A DNA stretch of 64,000 nt, taken from positions 46,436,689 to 46,500,688 of the forward strand of contig NC_030381.2 of assembly GCF_001625215.2 (NCBI RefSeq), written 5' to 3'. Positions within the stretch are counted from its first letter, which is position 1; each line of letters begins with the position of its first letter. The notes under the pieces are model-generated. The model worked only from the letters and a program-made list of their open reading frames with translations, was not told where the DNA came from and made no database searches. Shown here piece by piece: positions 22,084-34,589 of this stretch. The position numbers and the translations under genes were made by a program. This DNA is from Daucus carota subsp. sativus (taxonomy: Eukaryota > Streptophyta > Magnoliopsida > Apiales > Apiaceae).

Positions 22084-23208
22084 TAATAACTTTATCTTGA
22101 TGGCATGATAGAGCCAAATATGTTACTAATTAATACATGTAGTGGACATATAATTGGTATATATTTTATCTGAAAGAATATAAGCAAAATCTTTTCAATA
22201 AAACAATTAAAAGTTGTTGGTTAAAATTTAAACATATGATATTAGAAGTAATAATTGTACTGCTAACTAAAGTTAAATAATACGTGTATGAATTGGTAGC
22301 ATCATTCGTGGACCAGAGTTTGGAGAGCTCAAATGGTGGCAAACAGCTGTGACAATGGGGAAGAAGAGTGAAGCCAGGTTGGCATAAAAGTTGATGTAGT
22401 TGGAGATGTATAGTAGTATAAGGAGAGTAGTTCACAGGTCACTATAAAATTGAAAAACATAGGTCACAGATATCATCTCATTTTTTTAGGATTTGTTTGG
22501 TCAATTTTGAAAAAAGCCTCTATGTATGTGGATTGTGGGTCTGCTATTTTGAGAAGCTCGTATCAATTTTCAACGTGTGACTCACGCCCCGGTTTCAAAG
22601 GCATGTTTCATTTACTATATTAATCCGGGATTAATCCCCGATCGGTGCCTTCACTGATCCGAGATGAGCCTAGCTCAATTTTTTCTTCAATTGAGCTCAG
22701 ATTTCTTTTGAGCCTGAGATTAAAAGTAATCGATAGGAACGTGCTCAACTAGGATGATATACGAGTCATGTTCAAGTCGTTGGCGAGTTTCCGAGTTTAA
22801 CAATCTTTTAATGAGTCATCGTTATTTTTCAAGTTTAAGAAAAGCTTGAGTCGAGCTGAGTTAATTGAACCGAGCTCAGAAAAGCTCAGCTCAAATTACA
22901 GCTCTGTTCAAAGCAACACAATAAGTTCAAAAATCATTATTCTGAGATCTAAAGTTAAGCAGATTCAGTGTAAAGATAATAATGGCTGAAAAGATTCCAT
23001 AATTAGGACAAGTATTACTTCGAAATCGGGAAAATGTCAGACTATAATTTAAGAGCCCATCAAATTCCATATTCCCATCTTTACAAACCATCCACTCCAC
23101 TGATTTGCAGTCATCACAACATTGAAAATTCTCAATCAACATGGATTTTTCGGGGCAAAAACAAAAAACTAATCACCATATTTAAGTTAACTTTCGTTAT
23201 ATCCTCCT
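22084..23208. other. Intergenic region downstream of the ERD2-like gene
   Basis: About 22560-22910 is full of 'gagctc', 'gctcag' and 'cgagt' words, as in a common dispersed plant repeat. The 89- and 71-residue minus-strand frames here show no domain. The last few hundred bases should contain the ERD2-like 3' UTR. Confidence 0.4.
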
Positions 23209-26200
23209 TTAAACTACTCCAGATGGAAGGCGCAAGACAAGTTGTCCCCCGAAAACACTGCAAGAAGAAAGAACAGAAAACGTGCAAAGCAAGAACATGT
23301 TATTATAAAATTCCATAGTTGTAGATTGATCCCAGCATAGAAGCTTAATGAAATTTCACCTTTTAACATAGTAGTAACAGAAGTCTGCTAGGATAAAGGT
23401 TTGAACTATTTCTGAAATCAGAACCATAGAAGGCCATAGTCCATATCCCAGAGCAACAAGTAGATGGCCACGAGTGTCCAGCACCTACAACACAGAAATA
23501 ATTTTACTCCATAGTACTTTTCATTGCTAAATAAACCGCATCAAATTAAGTAGGCATTCCAAACCATATACTCCAGAGAAGTTGTACGCCTCTTTCTATT
23601 ATTTTTATTAATATTATTTTTGTTGTTGAAGTTGTTGTTATTATTATTTATTTTGCAAAAATAGTCATCAATTAAATTGTTTGGGTTAGGTGGAATTCGG
23701 AAAATTCCAATTAGACATGATTAGGCAGTCAATCTTGAAGAGGCACTCAAGATGGGGGTATAAATTTCAATTACAAATTTTTGAAAGATACTTATTACAC
23801 AGAACTAACTTGTATAAAATTTTCTTTATTTGATTTAGTGGGGATTATTTTACTTGTATATAAGATATTGTTGATACAAATTTTATGCTTTATATATAAA
23901 TAATGTTTAAATACATCCGATTAATCTCCACCTAGCCAATTAATCAGTACTAAGTTGTATAAAATTTTCTTTATTTGATTTAGTGGGGATTATTTTACTT
24001 GTATATAAGATATTGTTGATACAAATTTTATGCTTTATATATAAATAATGTTTAAATACATCCGATTAATCTCCACCTAGCCAATTAATCAGTAGAAGGT
24101 AGTCTTGAAACCTCGACCCGCCATATATCTATCTTGAAACCCCTGTACCCAAGATTGTAAAGAACATGCTGAATGCAGTATTAAGCTATAAGCAAGCACA
24201 AACCTGGAGAACCCAGTGGGCACAGCTCAAGAACCTTGCAACACCCAAAGCGAACACATAATGAGCTGTAAATGGTTCAACAATCTGAAACCAGAAAGAA
24301 AGAGAAGTCAGACCAATAACAATTACTAATGTTGTGTTTGGTTGGGGAGAATAAATGAAATTTGAACTATATTATGGACCATTGTTTATAATTTTCATTC
24401 ATTCCCCCATTCCATTCCTTACATCCTATACTAGAAGTCACACCCCCAATTTGGGAAGGAATGCTCCATTTTTGATATACACAATTTCTTCTCAAACTCA
24501 TCATAAAAGTTTTGTACTCAAGTCTTTCTCAAAGCTTCTCTCTTACCTCTATTTTCTATTTTTATTTTTCATTTTTACTCATTCAATTCTATTCCATTCT
24601 ATCCTCCCCAACCGAACACAACATAAGGGGAACAAACTCCTCATCAGCATTCTGATAGTTACCTTGGTATTTTGCATAACACGCAGTTGGGGGAGCACAG
24701 AGACAGATTCCAAATATACACAGAAACCCCAGAAGAATCTGTTAATGAAGTTGTGTGATGTAGATGGATGGACTAACATTGCTAATACTGCGCAAGGAAT
24801 CACCTACAATACAAGGCAAATCAAGCTAAGTCGGAAATATAAACATCAGAACAATAAGTTACAAATAAGCAACCAAATTATGTTCTGCCTGCATGTCCAT
24901 GTAAATTAAAACAACCTACGATAGCACGTAGTAAAAGGTAACCAAGCAGCATGACGCACTTGAGGATATGTCCTATCTGCCTTTAAGGGTGAATGACAAT
25001 ACGCAAGGAGAAGGAGCTAAGTTTAAACTGTTCATACTAGTAGCACTTAAAAATTTGCTTTATTTAGTAAAAAGAAGTATTTGCCTAAGAGTCTGAGATG
25101 AATCATTCAGAACAATCGTTAGGCAAGTTCCCTCAGGTTTCTGGGAAAATTTCATTCTAACTCCTTGGATGAGCAGTTTCTGACTGATGTCTACTGGAGA
25201 CCGGAGAGTATTTAGTCTTACTTCCCCTTTGTTATAGGCTATTTATATCACTTTACCATAAGATCTCTTTCAAGGTTTCCATACAATGAATTGAAGAGAA
25301 AAAAAATGCATATATGAAGTATTGTAGTCTATAATTACTGTCTCGAAATATTAGAAGATAGAAGAATGGAGTTCATTGTTTATTGTAAGAAAAGGTTTAA
25401 CGTTTAAGACCATGCTGCAGAAGCAAAACTTACCACATAATATATTGCAAAATTGTCTTTGTCCTCCATATAGCTTGACCGCAGTTTGAAGCGAATCATA
25501 TATATGACCCATAAGGTTGTACCGAGTGTGGCTAAATCAAGCAAGGTATGGATGTCATATTCCATGACAAAACTACAGTACAGTCTGACAGCCAAAAACA
25601 AAGCTGTCAATTCCTGGGATTTAAGTGAGAGTCCTGCAGTAATTTGAAAAAATAAATTCAGTGGTTTAAAGCAAGACTGATAGTAACTAAGGTTTAAATA
25701 TATACAAAGAGTATAGAGCACTGATACATTGGCCTAAAGTTCCCAATGGTAAGCTAAAATCAATCATGATAACTAAGGCATCCTTCTGAATGTTTGACCT
25801 TAACCAAGAAAGGCACAGATCCTTAACAAGCCCATCAAATATAGGAGTTAGAAACAGCAAGTATCTCTTTTTATTGGAAAATATAAGTATGTTAGAAGGC
25901 AGAACGAGGTTCTCCCAAATTAATGAGATTAAGCTTTAGTAAAATTTGGTATCTATAGCAAAGACCGAAAACTGTATACTTTTACACCCAAAATATACAA
26001 ATATAATTCAGATTTCACCCAAATTCATTACAATCAAACAAACCTCATATAGCAAAGTAACAGGCAATAACAGAACACTAAAACTACAATTTTTTACAAT
26101 TACACCCACAGGTCTGCTGAAACAAAAAAACTCTCTCCGAAGCTCTCATCAGAATTCCAAAACCCCAAAATTCAAACAAGGAAATAACAAACACTAACTT

Positions 26201-26594
26201 ACTACAGAAAAGTAAAAACTGAAAATTGAAAACCCCTAAATCCTAAAACACACCAATTTCATCAAGATCTGCCAAGATTCATCAAATCAAAGTAGCCCTT
26301 AATCTCAAAAACCCATATCAACAAAAACAAGAACTAAGCATAAATTGAAGTAATTAATAATAATATACCAGCACAAGTTTTTTCTTTCATTAGCTTATAG
26401 ATAAGGACGGAGATGCCAAGAGAATGAACAGCTTCAGCAGCAACAAAAAGGGTATCATGATCATGAACAATAGCTCTGAGCAAAACAAGAGCGGCCATGC
26501 CAGCCACTACACCCAGAAAAGCTTTAACCTTTGGCGGCTGTCTCCTCAGCCATGATGTTATCATTTGGATCGGTCTCTTTGGTGCCCCTCTCAT
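23209..26594 (-). CDS. ER lumen protein-retaining receptor-like protein (ERD2/KDEL receptor family)
   Basis: Six exons on the minus strand: 26594-26369, 25633-25434, 24803-24663, 24284-24204, 23484-23360 and 23257-23209, giving 273 residues with all GT-AG introns. The protein has seven hydrophobic segments and the ERD2 signatures 'EAVHSLGISVLIYKL', 'GLSLKSQELTALFLAVR', 'WGFCVYLESVSVLPQLRV' and 'ALGVARFLSCAHWVLQ'. It ends in 'LRLPSGVV'. The N-terminal 'RRQPPKVKAFLG' extension marks the ERD2-like branch rather than the canonical 215-residue KDEL receptor. Canonical ERD2 cycles from Golgi to ER to retrieve K/HDEL proteins; whether this branch binds HDEL is not established. The start at 26594 gives the usual length; the frame stays open upstream but has no ATG. 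Intron 3 carries a MITE next to the exon 3 donor and intron 4 carries a 145-bp tandem repeat. Confidence 0.93.
23810..24094. repeat. 145-bp perfect or near-perfect tandem duplication in ERD2-like intron 4
   Basis: The block beginning 'ttgtataaaattttc' at 23810 recurs at 23955; about 140 bp appears identical, through 'ccaattaatcagta'. High identity suggests a recent event or recent homogenisation. Confidence 0.9.
24330..24623. mobile_element. Tourist-like (PIF/Harbinger) MITE in ERD2-like intron 3
   Basis: Ends TGTTGTGTTTGGTTGGGGAG and (other strand) TGTTGTGTTCGGTTGGGGAG; one mismatch in 20. TAA flanks both sides (24327-24329 and 24624-24626). Length 294 bp. It lies about 40 bp from the exon 3 donor. 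The 184-residue open frame over it (24355-24909) is chance. Confidence 0.92.
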
Positions 26595-26654
26595 GGTTCT
26601 AACCTTAAACAACTCAAAGTCTTCTTCTTGTTCTTCAGTTGTCAAGATAGACAA

Positions 26655-27624
26655 AAGGGTTAACTTTGTTTCTTGCTCCCTCTTGTATGTTTCAGATTCA
26701 AGTCTTTCAATTGCACTACCAAACCCCTTTGAGCAGTAGGATGTAGATTATGACTTCTTGTTTTTTTTTTTTTTAATCTCTTTTATCTTTCCTTTTTTCC
26801 CGTCAAAAATATAATAAATAAACCTTTTTCTTTTCTCATCCTTTTGTTTCTCCTTTTCATATGTGAATTATGTTTAGGTTTGTAATTGAATTCGATATTT
26901 GATCTGACTGAACCAAGACTTGCATAAATGAATAGGAAGTCTATCCAATCTATTATTAAATGAACCGATCAATTTAATATTTTTATGATCCGACTATATT
27001 TACTTAGATAATATGCGTTATATGATATTTAATATTTATATATGATATAATAATTTTAAATTTAAAATTGTACATATAATTCAATTTATACCAACAAAAA
27101 TAAGTTCATCTTTTGAAAATTTTGTAATGTGCCGAACTAGATAAAATTAAATATATTTATTTATGAAATTTGGATTGATTCGATTTAAATACAATTTGTT
27201 CAAATTAATAATTTCAAACATTTCATATACTAGTTAAAATTAATAGCTTTAACACATTCTATATGCAAGAATCTTTTAATAAGATGCTACACTTTTTCTT
27301 TTTCTTTTTGCTAAGTTTTTTTTAAAAAAATTGCCAAGTAAGATGCTACACTTTGGTTTTTTGAGTGTGCAATTTATAGTCTTTTTCTCACTACTTTCCC
27401 CCATCACTCAACAAACTGGAATTCTTCTACACATGACATCGGTGTGCAGAATAGTTAGATCATGCAAAACGCAGAGACACATCAACTGTCCTTCTTACTA
27501 GATCTTACCAATGTAGTCTATGATAAAAATTCAAACTCAAAAATAAAGTGCACCTGTAAATGTAATGGATTATACTACAGACAATATTTCAGTTCTTCTT
27601 GATTCTTCATCCATCAGAATCCTG
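26655..27624. other. Intergenic region between the ERD2-like and invertase genes
   Basis: Holds the ERD2-like promoter and 5' UTR at its left and the invertase 3' UTR at its right. The middle is AT-rich. No further gene is seen. Confidence 0.5.
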
Positions 27625-30600
27625 CTACTTTGTTCTCCGCAATTTATCATCAATACTGCATGAGGCTGCTCTTCGCCTCGGTAACTTCATGGGAATGTCT
27701 GCCCCCAGAGATATCATGTTCATATGAGAAGGGTCTTCCAACAACTTCTTTGCTACCAAGTAACCAGCAATGGACCATGTCTGCTGCTTGCGTGCTTGTT
27801 TTCCAATGTAGCGACCAGTCTTGCCATCATAATATTCTGGCCAACCATCTCCCGAAAGCCTCTTTTCAATTAGCTCAATAGCTTCCTTTGCTATTTTAAG
27901 ACGTCCGGTCTTGATAGATGCAGCTGTAAGGAGCCACACAAGCACTGGAACCACAACAATTTAAGAGCATGGAAGTCATCAATCAGGAGTGTACATGTTA
28001 GAAATTTATAAAGGGAGTCTTATTTATTTGTTTGATGACTCTGTCCAGAATGTATCTGGAAGAGTACATTAAGACACTAAAGAGTTCCTGCAACGTAGAT
28101 AGTACAAAAAAGTGAAGTAAAGACCCCCTTAGTCCAACATTATAGAGTTCCAGCAATGCAGTAAATCAGATATGATCAGAGCAGGTATTCAAATTAATTT
28201 TATTAGCACTGTAAGGTGAGGGTAAACTATGACCAAGACCCCTAGCCCTCAAAGAAGAAAAATCTGGAAATGAAGGCTTCCAGAAAGTTTATAGAAAACC
28301 CAGGGTAAAAAATGAGCTGCCATATGAATTGTAATGTTACCTGGCCAAGAACCGCCATTGTGATAACTCCATCTTGTATTCTTTGGATCACATCCTGTCA
28401 AAATCTTCCACTCTTTACCTTCTATAGCCGGATAACAGGCCTTCACAGGCATTTCTCCAATCAACTCTGCCCAACGTGCTTCAATGAGGTCCATGATTGC
28501 ATTGGACTGATCACGATCTGCTAAGGATGCCAAAATCGCCACACAGTTACCCAAGCAAAACCAACGAAAATCCATTTTGGAAGGACCAACATTCCCGATG
28601 AAGTAACCACCACACTGTGGCATAAAATCAAAGATCCATTCTGGAAGAGAATCTGGAATCACATTGAACTTGTTGACAGCAGTATGAGAATATTCTTCTG
28701 TTTTATACCTATATATATCATTCAGCTGCTTAAAATCTAACCAAAAGTAACTTCTCATGTGATATTTTAATGCATCAAGACGCTTCCTTATTCTGTCTAC
28801 AAATTCCTTCCCCTCAGCATCCTGCTTCAGTAATTCTTGAGCACATCTCAAGGCCATAAAGAAAAGTGCCTGTATTTCAATTGGATACCCATATACACCC
28901 TGCAATACATATAATGTATATAGTCAGATGAAGAGAATAAAGAATATACTGAAAAATACTTTGCAGGTTGTGCTTTGTGAAAAATCAAGGTCTTTTAGTA
29001 CATGATACAACATAGTGCATGCCCAAATTAATTGAAGACCGACTATTCTCAAGTCAGAAAATGCTGAGAGCAGGATTAACCTCGTAAAGTAAATTTATTG
29101 GAACGTGTAAATTGTTTTAGAGCAGACCTAAAGACAGACAATCTACATACACCAAATAGCAAGTACATTCTAAAGTTGACATGAAATCTTGGACCCAGAA
29201 TCTAAATTCAGCAAATAGTTTATGTTAATGCATCATAAATTGCTAAAGTAACATCAGAACTTGGAAGTAAAAGTTTAAATGCATAGTAATAGCATTGAAA
29301 ATTACTAATAAAAAAGTATGAAAATTTTCGAATGGAAGACCTGGTATATGTGTTACTGCAGAGCCAGGAGCATGACATGTGCAAGTTAAATTCGGAACTG
29401 AAATTTGATCTCCTTACTAATTTATTAACAAATGACCAGCTTACACATGGTCCCAGATATCTGTTTGCAAAGATGCAGACAATTTACCCAATACAGTAAA
29501 AATCTGGGATTTTAGATGACTTGAAATGGAATTAAGAGCATAGAGTGAAATATTCATAACACATAGGAGTATTTAGAAACTTACCATTCTCCTATCAATC
29601 ATACAGCATCCATCAGCACAAAGAAGAGTAGGGAATGTGTCAAAACCCTCTGAAAGGCATAGACTCAGTATTAAGCGCATACCCTTCTGGCATTCAGGCT
29701 TTTCAGCCAACGAATCGTCTCCTGTTGACTTTGTGTATGCTCGTAGTAATATGATCCACCAGAATCCGGAATCAATAGGCGCCACTCTTCCAATTGCACT
29801 CTCACCAAAATCAGCCACTAAGGTTTCTTTGTTCTTGACAGGGTCATTTACTACTTTAAAACTAGCAGGCATCACACCCTCCCCAAGATGAAAGCAATCT
29901 ATCTTTTTCTCTGAAGACTGGAGGCGAATAGCCTTCAAGAGAAAATTCTTGACAATCTCCGCCTCTTTATGCATTAGAAATGCCAGTGCACTAGGGACAA
30001 AGTCTCTGACAAACACCTGAAGAAGTTGAATGAATAAAACAAGTCAACATTTTCATTCCACCAAATATATAAAAAGCAGAATATTGCAGGGAGGGAATTG
30101 GATAATTATGAAATTGGCTAACTTATCGAACATGTATGAAATTTGAAGGGGTTGGGGGAGGGAGCAACTTCGTTCAAGACATATAATGTTAGAGAGCTCT
30201 GATATGGCCAATCATATAATCTCATAAAAAAAAAGCCTACAGTAATTGAAGGTGCAATTAATAGTAAAAACTTTGCACCAGTAATAGATCGAAGCCTCGT
30301 AAACAAACATGATAAAAATGTAAGACCGACCAAAAGGCAATGAACTGTGACTATGATAAACGCTAATGGCCTTGACAAGGATAAGGCATGCATAAATTAC
30401 CTGATCATAGTTAAGTTTCTCCTCAGAACTATCCATTGCTGCAATAGTCCCAATTGCTTTGCCGCGAAAATGCAGTTTTGCACGCTTCAGTGCTTCCCAA
30501 GCCTCAGAAATCATTGGGGAAGTTTCATGCCCCTCCGCTGAACTTGTAGTATCAGAATCAGACTTCACAGTGGAAGAAGGCAAGGCATCAGAATGGGGTA

Positions 30601-30835
30601 GTTTGGAAGTGCTGTCTGTTTCGGATGACATTTGATATGAAAAGCATTTCAGATCAGAAAATGATATTTTATCTAAGGATAGCCGGCTTCCCAGCCTATC
30701 CCCTTCCTTTTTTAATAGCCTTGGCTGTTGAGGGAATTTCGAGAAATCAAATTCATCAAGTTCAGACACAGTACATGGTGTCTCCACATTATTCACAAAC
30801 TCAGTTAGAGTCACATCTGCTGAAGGAGTAGTCAT
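27625..30835 (-). CDS. Alkaline/neutral invertase, cytosolic type (GH100)
   Basis: Four coding exons on the minus strand, 30835-30401, 30016-29585, 28899-28341 and 27944-27625, give 581 residues. It hydrolyses sucrose to glucose and fructose at neutral pH. The N-terminus lacks a transit peptide and has the '[11 protein letters not shown]' motif of the cytosolic (beta) clade. The GH100 core is complete: '[15 protein letters not shown]', '[15 protein letters not shown]', '[16 protein letters not shown]', '[19 protein letters not shown]', '[20 protein letters not shown]', '[19 protein letters not shown]' and '[18 protein letters not shown]'. The basic tail '(K)LPRRRA' is usual. The first ATG in frame is at 30835; the open frame continues upstream without ATG. 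A non-coding exon (about 32097-32190) and a 1.2-kb 5' UTR intron (32096-30876) are likely. No break is seen. Confidence 0.95.
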
Positions 30836-32200
30836 TCCGGAAATTTCAATTGGCAAATTCAGTTACCTCCAGAATCTGCATATATTGTACAGGAAAACAG
30901 AATTTAATTATACAGACCTATGCAAACATAACTTTAATGATGAGATACTAACTACTAAACATTTAAACATGTTGTGAGCATTAAAATTGAGTCTGTAAAC
31001 AAATAAACTTTTCCTCTCAAAGCTTTTCATCTAACAATGTATAATCATGAAATCTTACGCAAGATTGTACATACAGAACCACAAAACCGATCGCATCCCT
31101 CAATATGCATATTCTACCATTGACAAGACTACTTTATGTCTTTCTTCGTATAGTCTCAACAAGACAATAACTGTGAAAACTAGAATTAAGGTGTACATGC
31201 ATCATTGTAAGAATGTACTAACTAAAAAGCCTCTAACAATTTGCAAGCAATTAAAACTGAATCTCACAACAATACAAAAGATTTCCAAAATACACATACA
31301 TCTGTGATCAAACAATGTGTTAATCTTGAAATTTTACACAACATCATAATGATAGAACCGTTAATTAAAGCCCATTACAGAGACATTTCTGTCATCAACA
31401 AGACTACTTTACGTCCTTTTTTGTGTAACTAGAATTTCTTTTTTCTTCAAAAATTACAAGTCCAATGAGGATCATGCAAATATCATAGAACTAGTTATAT
31501 TGTCATCACCTTCAATCTCTACCCAAAAAATTGAAATCCCAGAAGGTTATACAAGAATTATATCAAGATAACAATACCCCAGAACACAAAAAGCTCAGAA
31601 ACACAATTATGAAGCAAGAAAATATGGCAAGAAGGAAAAAAAATGTAGAAAATCGATATAAATAACTTATACTACTAGTAAGAGTCCTTGTACATATAAA
31701 TATACACGAGAAACATGCAAATAGTAGTACAGTATCATATATCACCTTGAATCTTACTAAAAATGAAATACCAGCAAATTATACAAGGAATTGAATCAAG
31801 ATAACATAACCCCATAAAGCAGAAGAAAAAAAAACAGAAGAACGCATATCAAAAAAGAAATTCAAGAAAAGATGGCAAGAATGAAAAAGAAAATGCAGAG
31901 TGAAAATAGGAGCATACTAGTAAGGATCATGCAAATAGCGTGCAAGTAGTATATACGTTGTTATCACCTAGAATCTTGGCAGAAACGCAGAAGATTATAC
32001 AAGATTGATTCAAGATAACAAAAACCCAGAAGGCAAACAACTTAAAAACACAAGAGAAATCAAGTAAATGCAGAGTGATGAAAATCAAGAACTTACAAAA
32101 GGTTTGGAGAGAGGCTTTGAGTGATCACTATTGAGAGAGAGAGACGGAGAGAGATATCTCTCTGGGGGCGAGAGAGAGATCACGTCCAGGGTCCAGCTTG
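30836..32200 (-). other. 5' UTR of the invertase gene with a leader intron
   Basis: On the minus strand a GA/CT-rich leader around 32190-32098 ends in a good donor (CTTTT then GTAAGTT, exon end 32097). A good acceptor (TATGCAG, exon start 30875) lies 40 bp before the ATG. The intervening 1.2 kb is intron-like, with no coding sequence. A TATATATA stretch at 32222-32230 would be the TATA box. Leader introns often raise expression of housekeeping genes. Confidence 0.6.
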
Positions 32201-32239
32201 TGAACTTATATAGCAATGGGGTATATATATAGAGGTCAG

Positions 32240-33220
32240 TCAGGAGGTGGGGTGAAAGCATAGATACACGTAAATTGTATACTTTTATATTGCGTCACCC
32301 CTTTTCTGCGGAAATTAAAAAAGGTTCGGAGTTTTTCGGCTAATTTAACTGAATGGACCTTTATTTTATCTATCTGGTTTTCTTTTCCCTTAATATTATA
32401 AAAAATTAATTTACATAAGAGCTACGGTATATATTTTTACCATAATTTTATTAAATTAGATGTAAATATTTTTTTCTCAAGAATCATCGTTCTAGGTAGA
32501 TATATTATTAAAAAAACCCCAATTTAATTGATATTTCATTATTCGTGAATACAAATTATAATTTTTATTTATGTTGTAGAGGATCTATTTGATATTTTTC
32601 TCTAACATGTTAGAAATTTATTACATGTACCGATTTTCAGTATGATATCACACCTTTGGTCTTGAAATTTTGATTATTGGATCCTGAAAATTCTAATGAG
32701 AAAAATGTTGAAATATAACATAACATTTATTTTTTCTTATAACATCTTAAATTTTATATGGACTCGTCTACAATTTAAAATTAAGGAATCGTCTTTGTAA
32801 TTGATTACTAATATTTTCTAGAACCAGCTCAGACCAGACTCGAATATCTCTGCCCTTGTGGAGCAGGATGTCATTGTTAATTATGTTTTTTCTGCTAATT
32901 CCTGAATCCTGATGGATACTATGAACAGGGATACTGCTATTGATTGAGTGTGTAGTCATGTATATCTACTTGTTGCTATCTTTCTGGGCCATGGAGGGTA
33001 GATATACAATTAAGATACATAATAATGTGCAAGCCAAGAGAGGCCTACATGTAACAAGTGGACATCACCTCTAACACTCTTCAAAATTCAAGAATACTTC
33101 AACTATACTATTAACAAACTACCAAATCTCAGTACCACACGTTAATATTGTAAGTGACATATGATATTCAACTCCTTTAAACTTGCTTGAACTTCCAGTT
33201 CTACTCTAAGAAAGAAAAAG
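32240..33220. other. Intergenic region
   Basis: AT-rich. It contains the invertase promoter at the left and the promoter of the 33221 gene at the right. The 63-residue minus frame at 32959-32768 shows no domain. No gene is seen. Confidence 0.5.
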
Positions 33221-33604
33221 ATGTCTCATAAGAGAAGCAGGACATCCCAGGTGATACAAGTGTTCTCACTGAATCCCATGCCATATCCAGTGCTTCTGAT
33301 ATTAGCTGTGATCTTTATCTTTCTTGGTATTCAATGGTTTCTGTCGTATGAGTCTATGGTGGAGAGCGCGGAAGAAAACTTTGGCTGGATACTGATGGCC
33401 ACACCAGTAGTTCTAGTGTTTGCTGTGAAATGGCTGTCTTCTGTAGAGAATCCAGAGAGCTTTTTTGGGCAGGACAGGCGTCGCAGGATGAATTATGCTG
33501 GTTCGTCTGAAGGAGGTTTTCCATGGGGTGTGGCCGCGATGATTGTGCTGGTGCTTGTGCTGCTGCAATATCAATCTAGCTTTCTTGAAAGTTGGTTTGT
33601 TTGA
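33221..33604 (+). CDS. Small three-helix plant membrane protein (paralogue A)
   Basis: A single-exon gene for a 127-residue protein. Three hydrophobic segments lie at about residues 22-42, 55-72 and 102-118. The C-terminal third, 'GFPWGVAAMIVLVLVLLQYQSSFLESWF', is strikingly conserved with the neighbouring minus-strand gene at 34583-34170. The segment between helices 2 and 3 is basic ('DRRRR') and probably faces the cytosol. I recognise this as a plant-specific uncharacterised family but know no function. It has a clear ATG, and no signal peptide is needed because the first helix can act as an anchor. Confidence 0.8.
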   Translation: MSHKRSRTSQVIQVFSLNPMPYPVLLILAVIFIFLGIQWFLSYESMVESAEENFGWILMATPVVLVFAVKWLSSVENPESFFGQDRRRRMNYAGSSEGGFPWGVAAMIVLVLVLLQYQSSFLESWFV

Positions 33605-34169
33605 TACTGCCTCAAAGATCAGGTAGCCTTGCTTCGAAAGTTACTTAAAATGATGATCAGTTGTTGTCAGTTCATTTTGTGAGCTATGAAATTTACTTTG
33701 CTTCTGTACTATCAAAGATTCTTACTTCTATCTTCAATTGTATGGCTGATATTGTGTAGAATCTTGGTTTGTATCAGAGTTATAACAAGACAGGTTACTC
33801 AAACTAGTTAATTAGGTTTTCTTTAGTAAAGACTCTTTAGGGATAGAAGATATTATAAATTTATAATCTGTCTTTTAAGTTATACTACTCAACAATTAAA
33901 AGCATGTTAAAGAACTAAATCAAGCATATCCAGTATATTACACCGCTAGGTAGAACTAGGGAGGATAAAATGTAAGCGGACATTACCCTTACATGCAACA
34001 AATAATTTTATCGATCTATAGTACAAGCAATTCAATATATAAACACGAAAATGCTCAAGCACAAAGGTTGCAGACTTGCAGACCCTAAAATACTTTAACT
34101 GGAATCAAGAAGTTTAGTCCGGAAATAACATGTATACAGAGGGAAACAGCAGCTTGGTTTCCTTATAAA
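33605..34169. other. Convergent 3' region between the two membrane-protein paralogues
   Basis: 565 bp holding both 3' ends. No inverted repeat long enough to suggest a recent inverted duplication is obvious. No gene is seen. Confidence 0.5.
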
Positions 34170-34583
34170 CTAATAATCTGAGCCGAACCACTTTGAATGG
34201 AATGAAGACTGATAAGAAACCAAAATCAGAAGCACCACCAGCAGAACAGCGACGCCCCAGGGGGAGGCCCCTGACCGCTGTCCCAAATCCTGCCGGGGTT
34301 GTTGAATCCTCCCCCAGAAATTAAATTTTCCACTGGGAATGAGACTAGAACGCATAAGAAAGATCAAAAAAACTGGGACCAGTAAGAGGACAAACTGAAA
34401 ACTTATCTTATGATTGTTGAGCTGAGATTTAAAGGTTGTGTATTGAGATACTGATAACAAAAAGATGACAATGGCAAAAATTGCAAGCAGCGGGAGTGGA
34501 GGACTAGAGACGTTGTACAGAGTTTGAGTCGTCCAGCTTTGTTTCCATTCCGGACCTCTTCTCTTCGGATACACCCAGTCCAT
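34170..34583 (-). CDS. Small three-helix plant membrane protein (paralogue B)
   Basis: A single-exon gene for 137 residues, starting at the ATG at 34583 ('MDWVYPKRRGPEW'). Hydrophobic segments lie at about 30-48, 62-80 and 112-127. The C-terminus 'ASPWGVAVLLVVLLILVSYQSSFHSKWF' matches paralogue A residue for residue at most positions ('PWGVA', 'QSSF', 'WF'). The two genes face each other tail to tail and are separated by 565 bp. Both lack introns. The function is unknown. The conserved C-terminal helix with 'YQSSF' probably defines the family. Confidence 0.82.
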   Translation of the reverse strand: MDWVYPKRRGPEWKQSWTTQTLYNVSSPPLPLLAIFAIVIFLLSVSQYTTFKSQLNNHKISFQFVLLLVPVFLIFLMRSSLIPSGKFNFWGRIQQPRQDLGQRSGASPWGVAVLLVVLLILVSYQSSFHSKWFGSDY

Positions 34584-34589
34584 CTCTCT

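Noticed and set aside
22166-22435. 89-codon minus-strand frame
   Set aside because: No start context, domain or splice partner; probably chance between two repeats.
24355-24909. 184-codon open frame on the + strand
   Set aside because: It runs over a MITE and antisense to exon 3 of the ERD2-like gene; the peptide has no domain.
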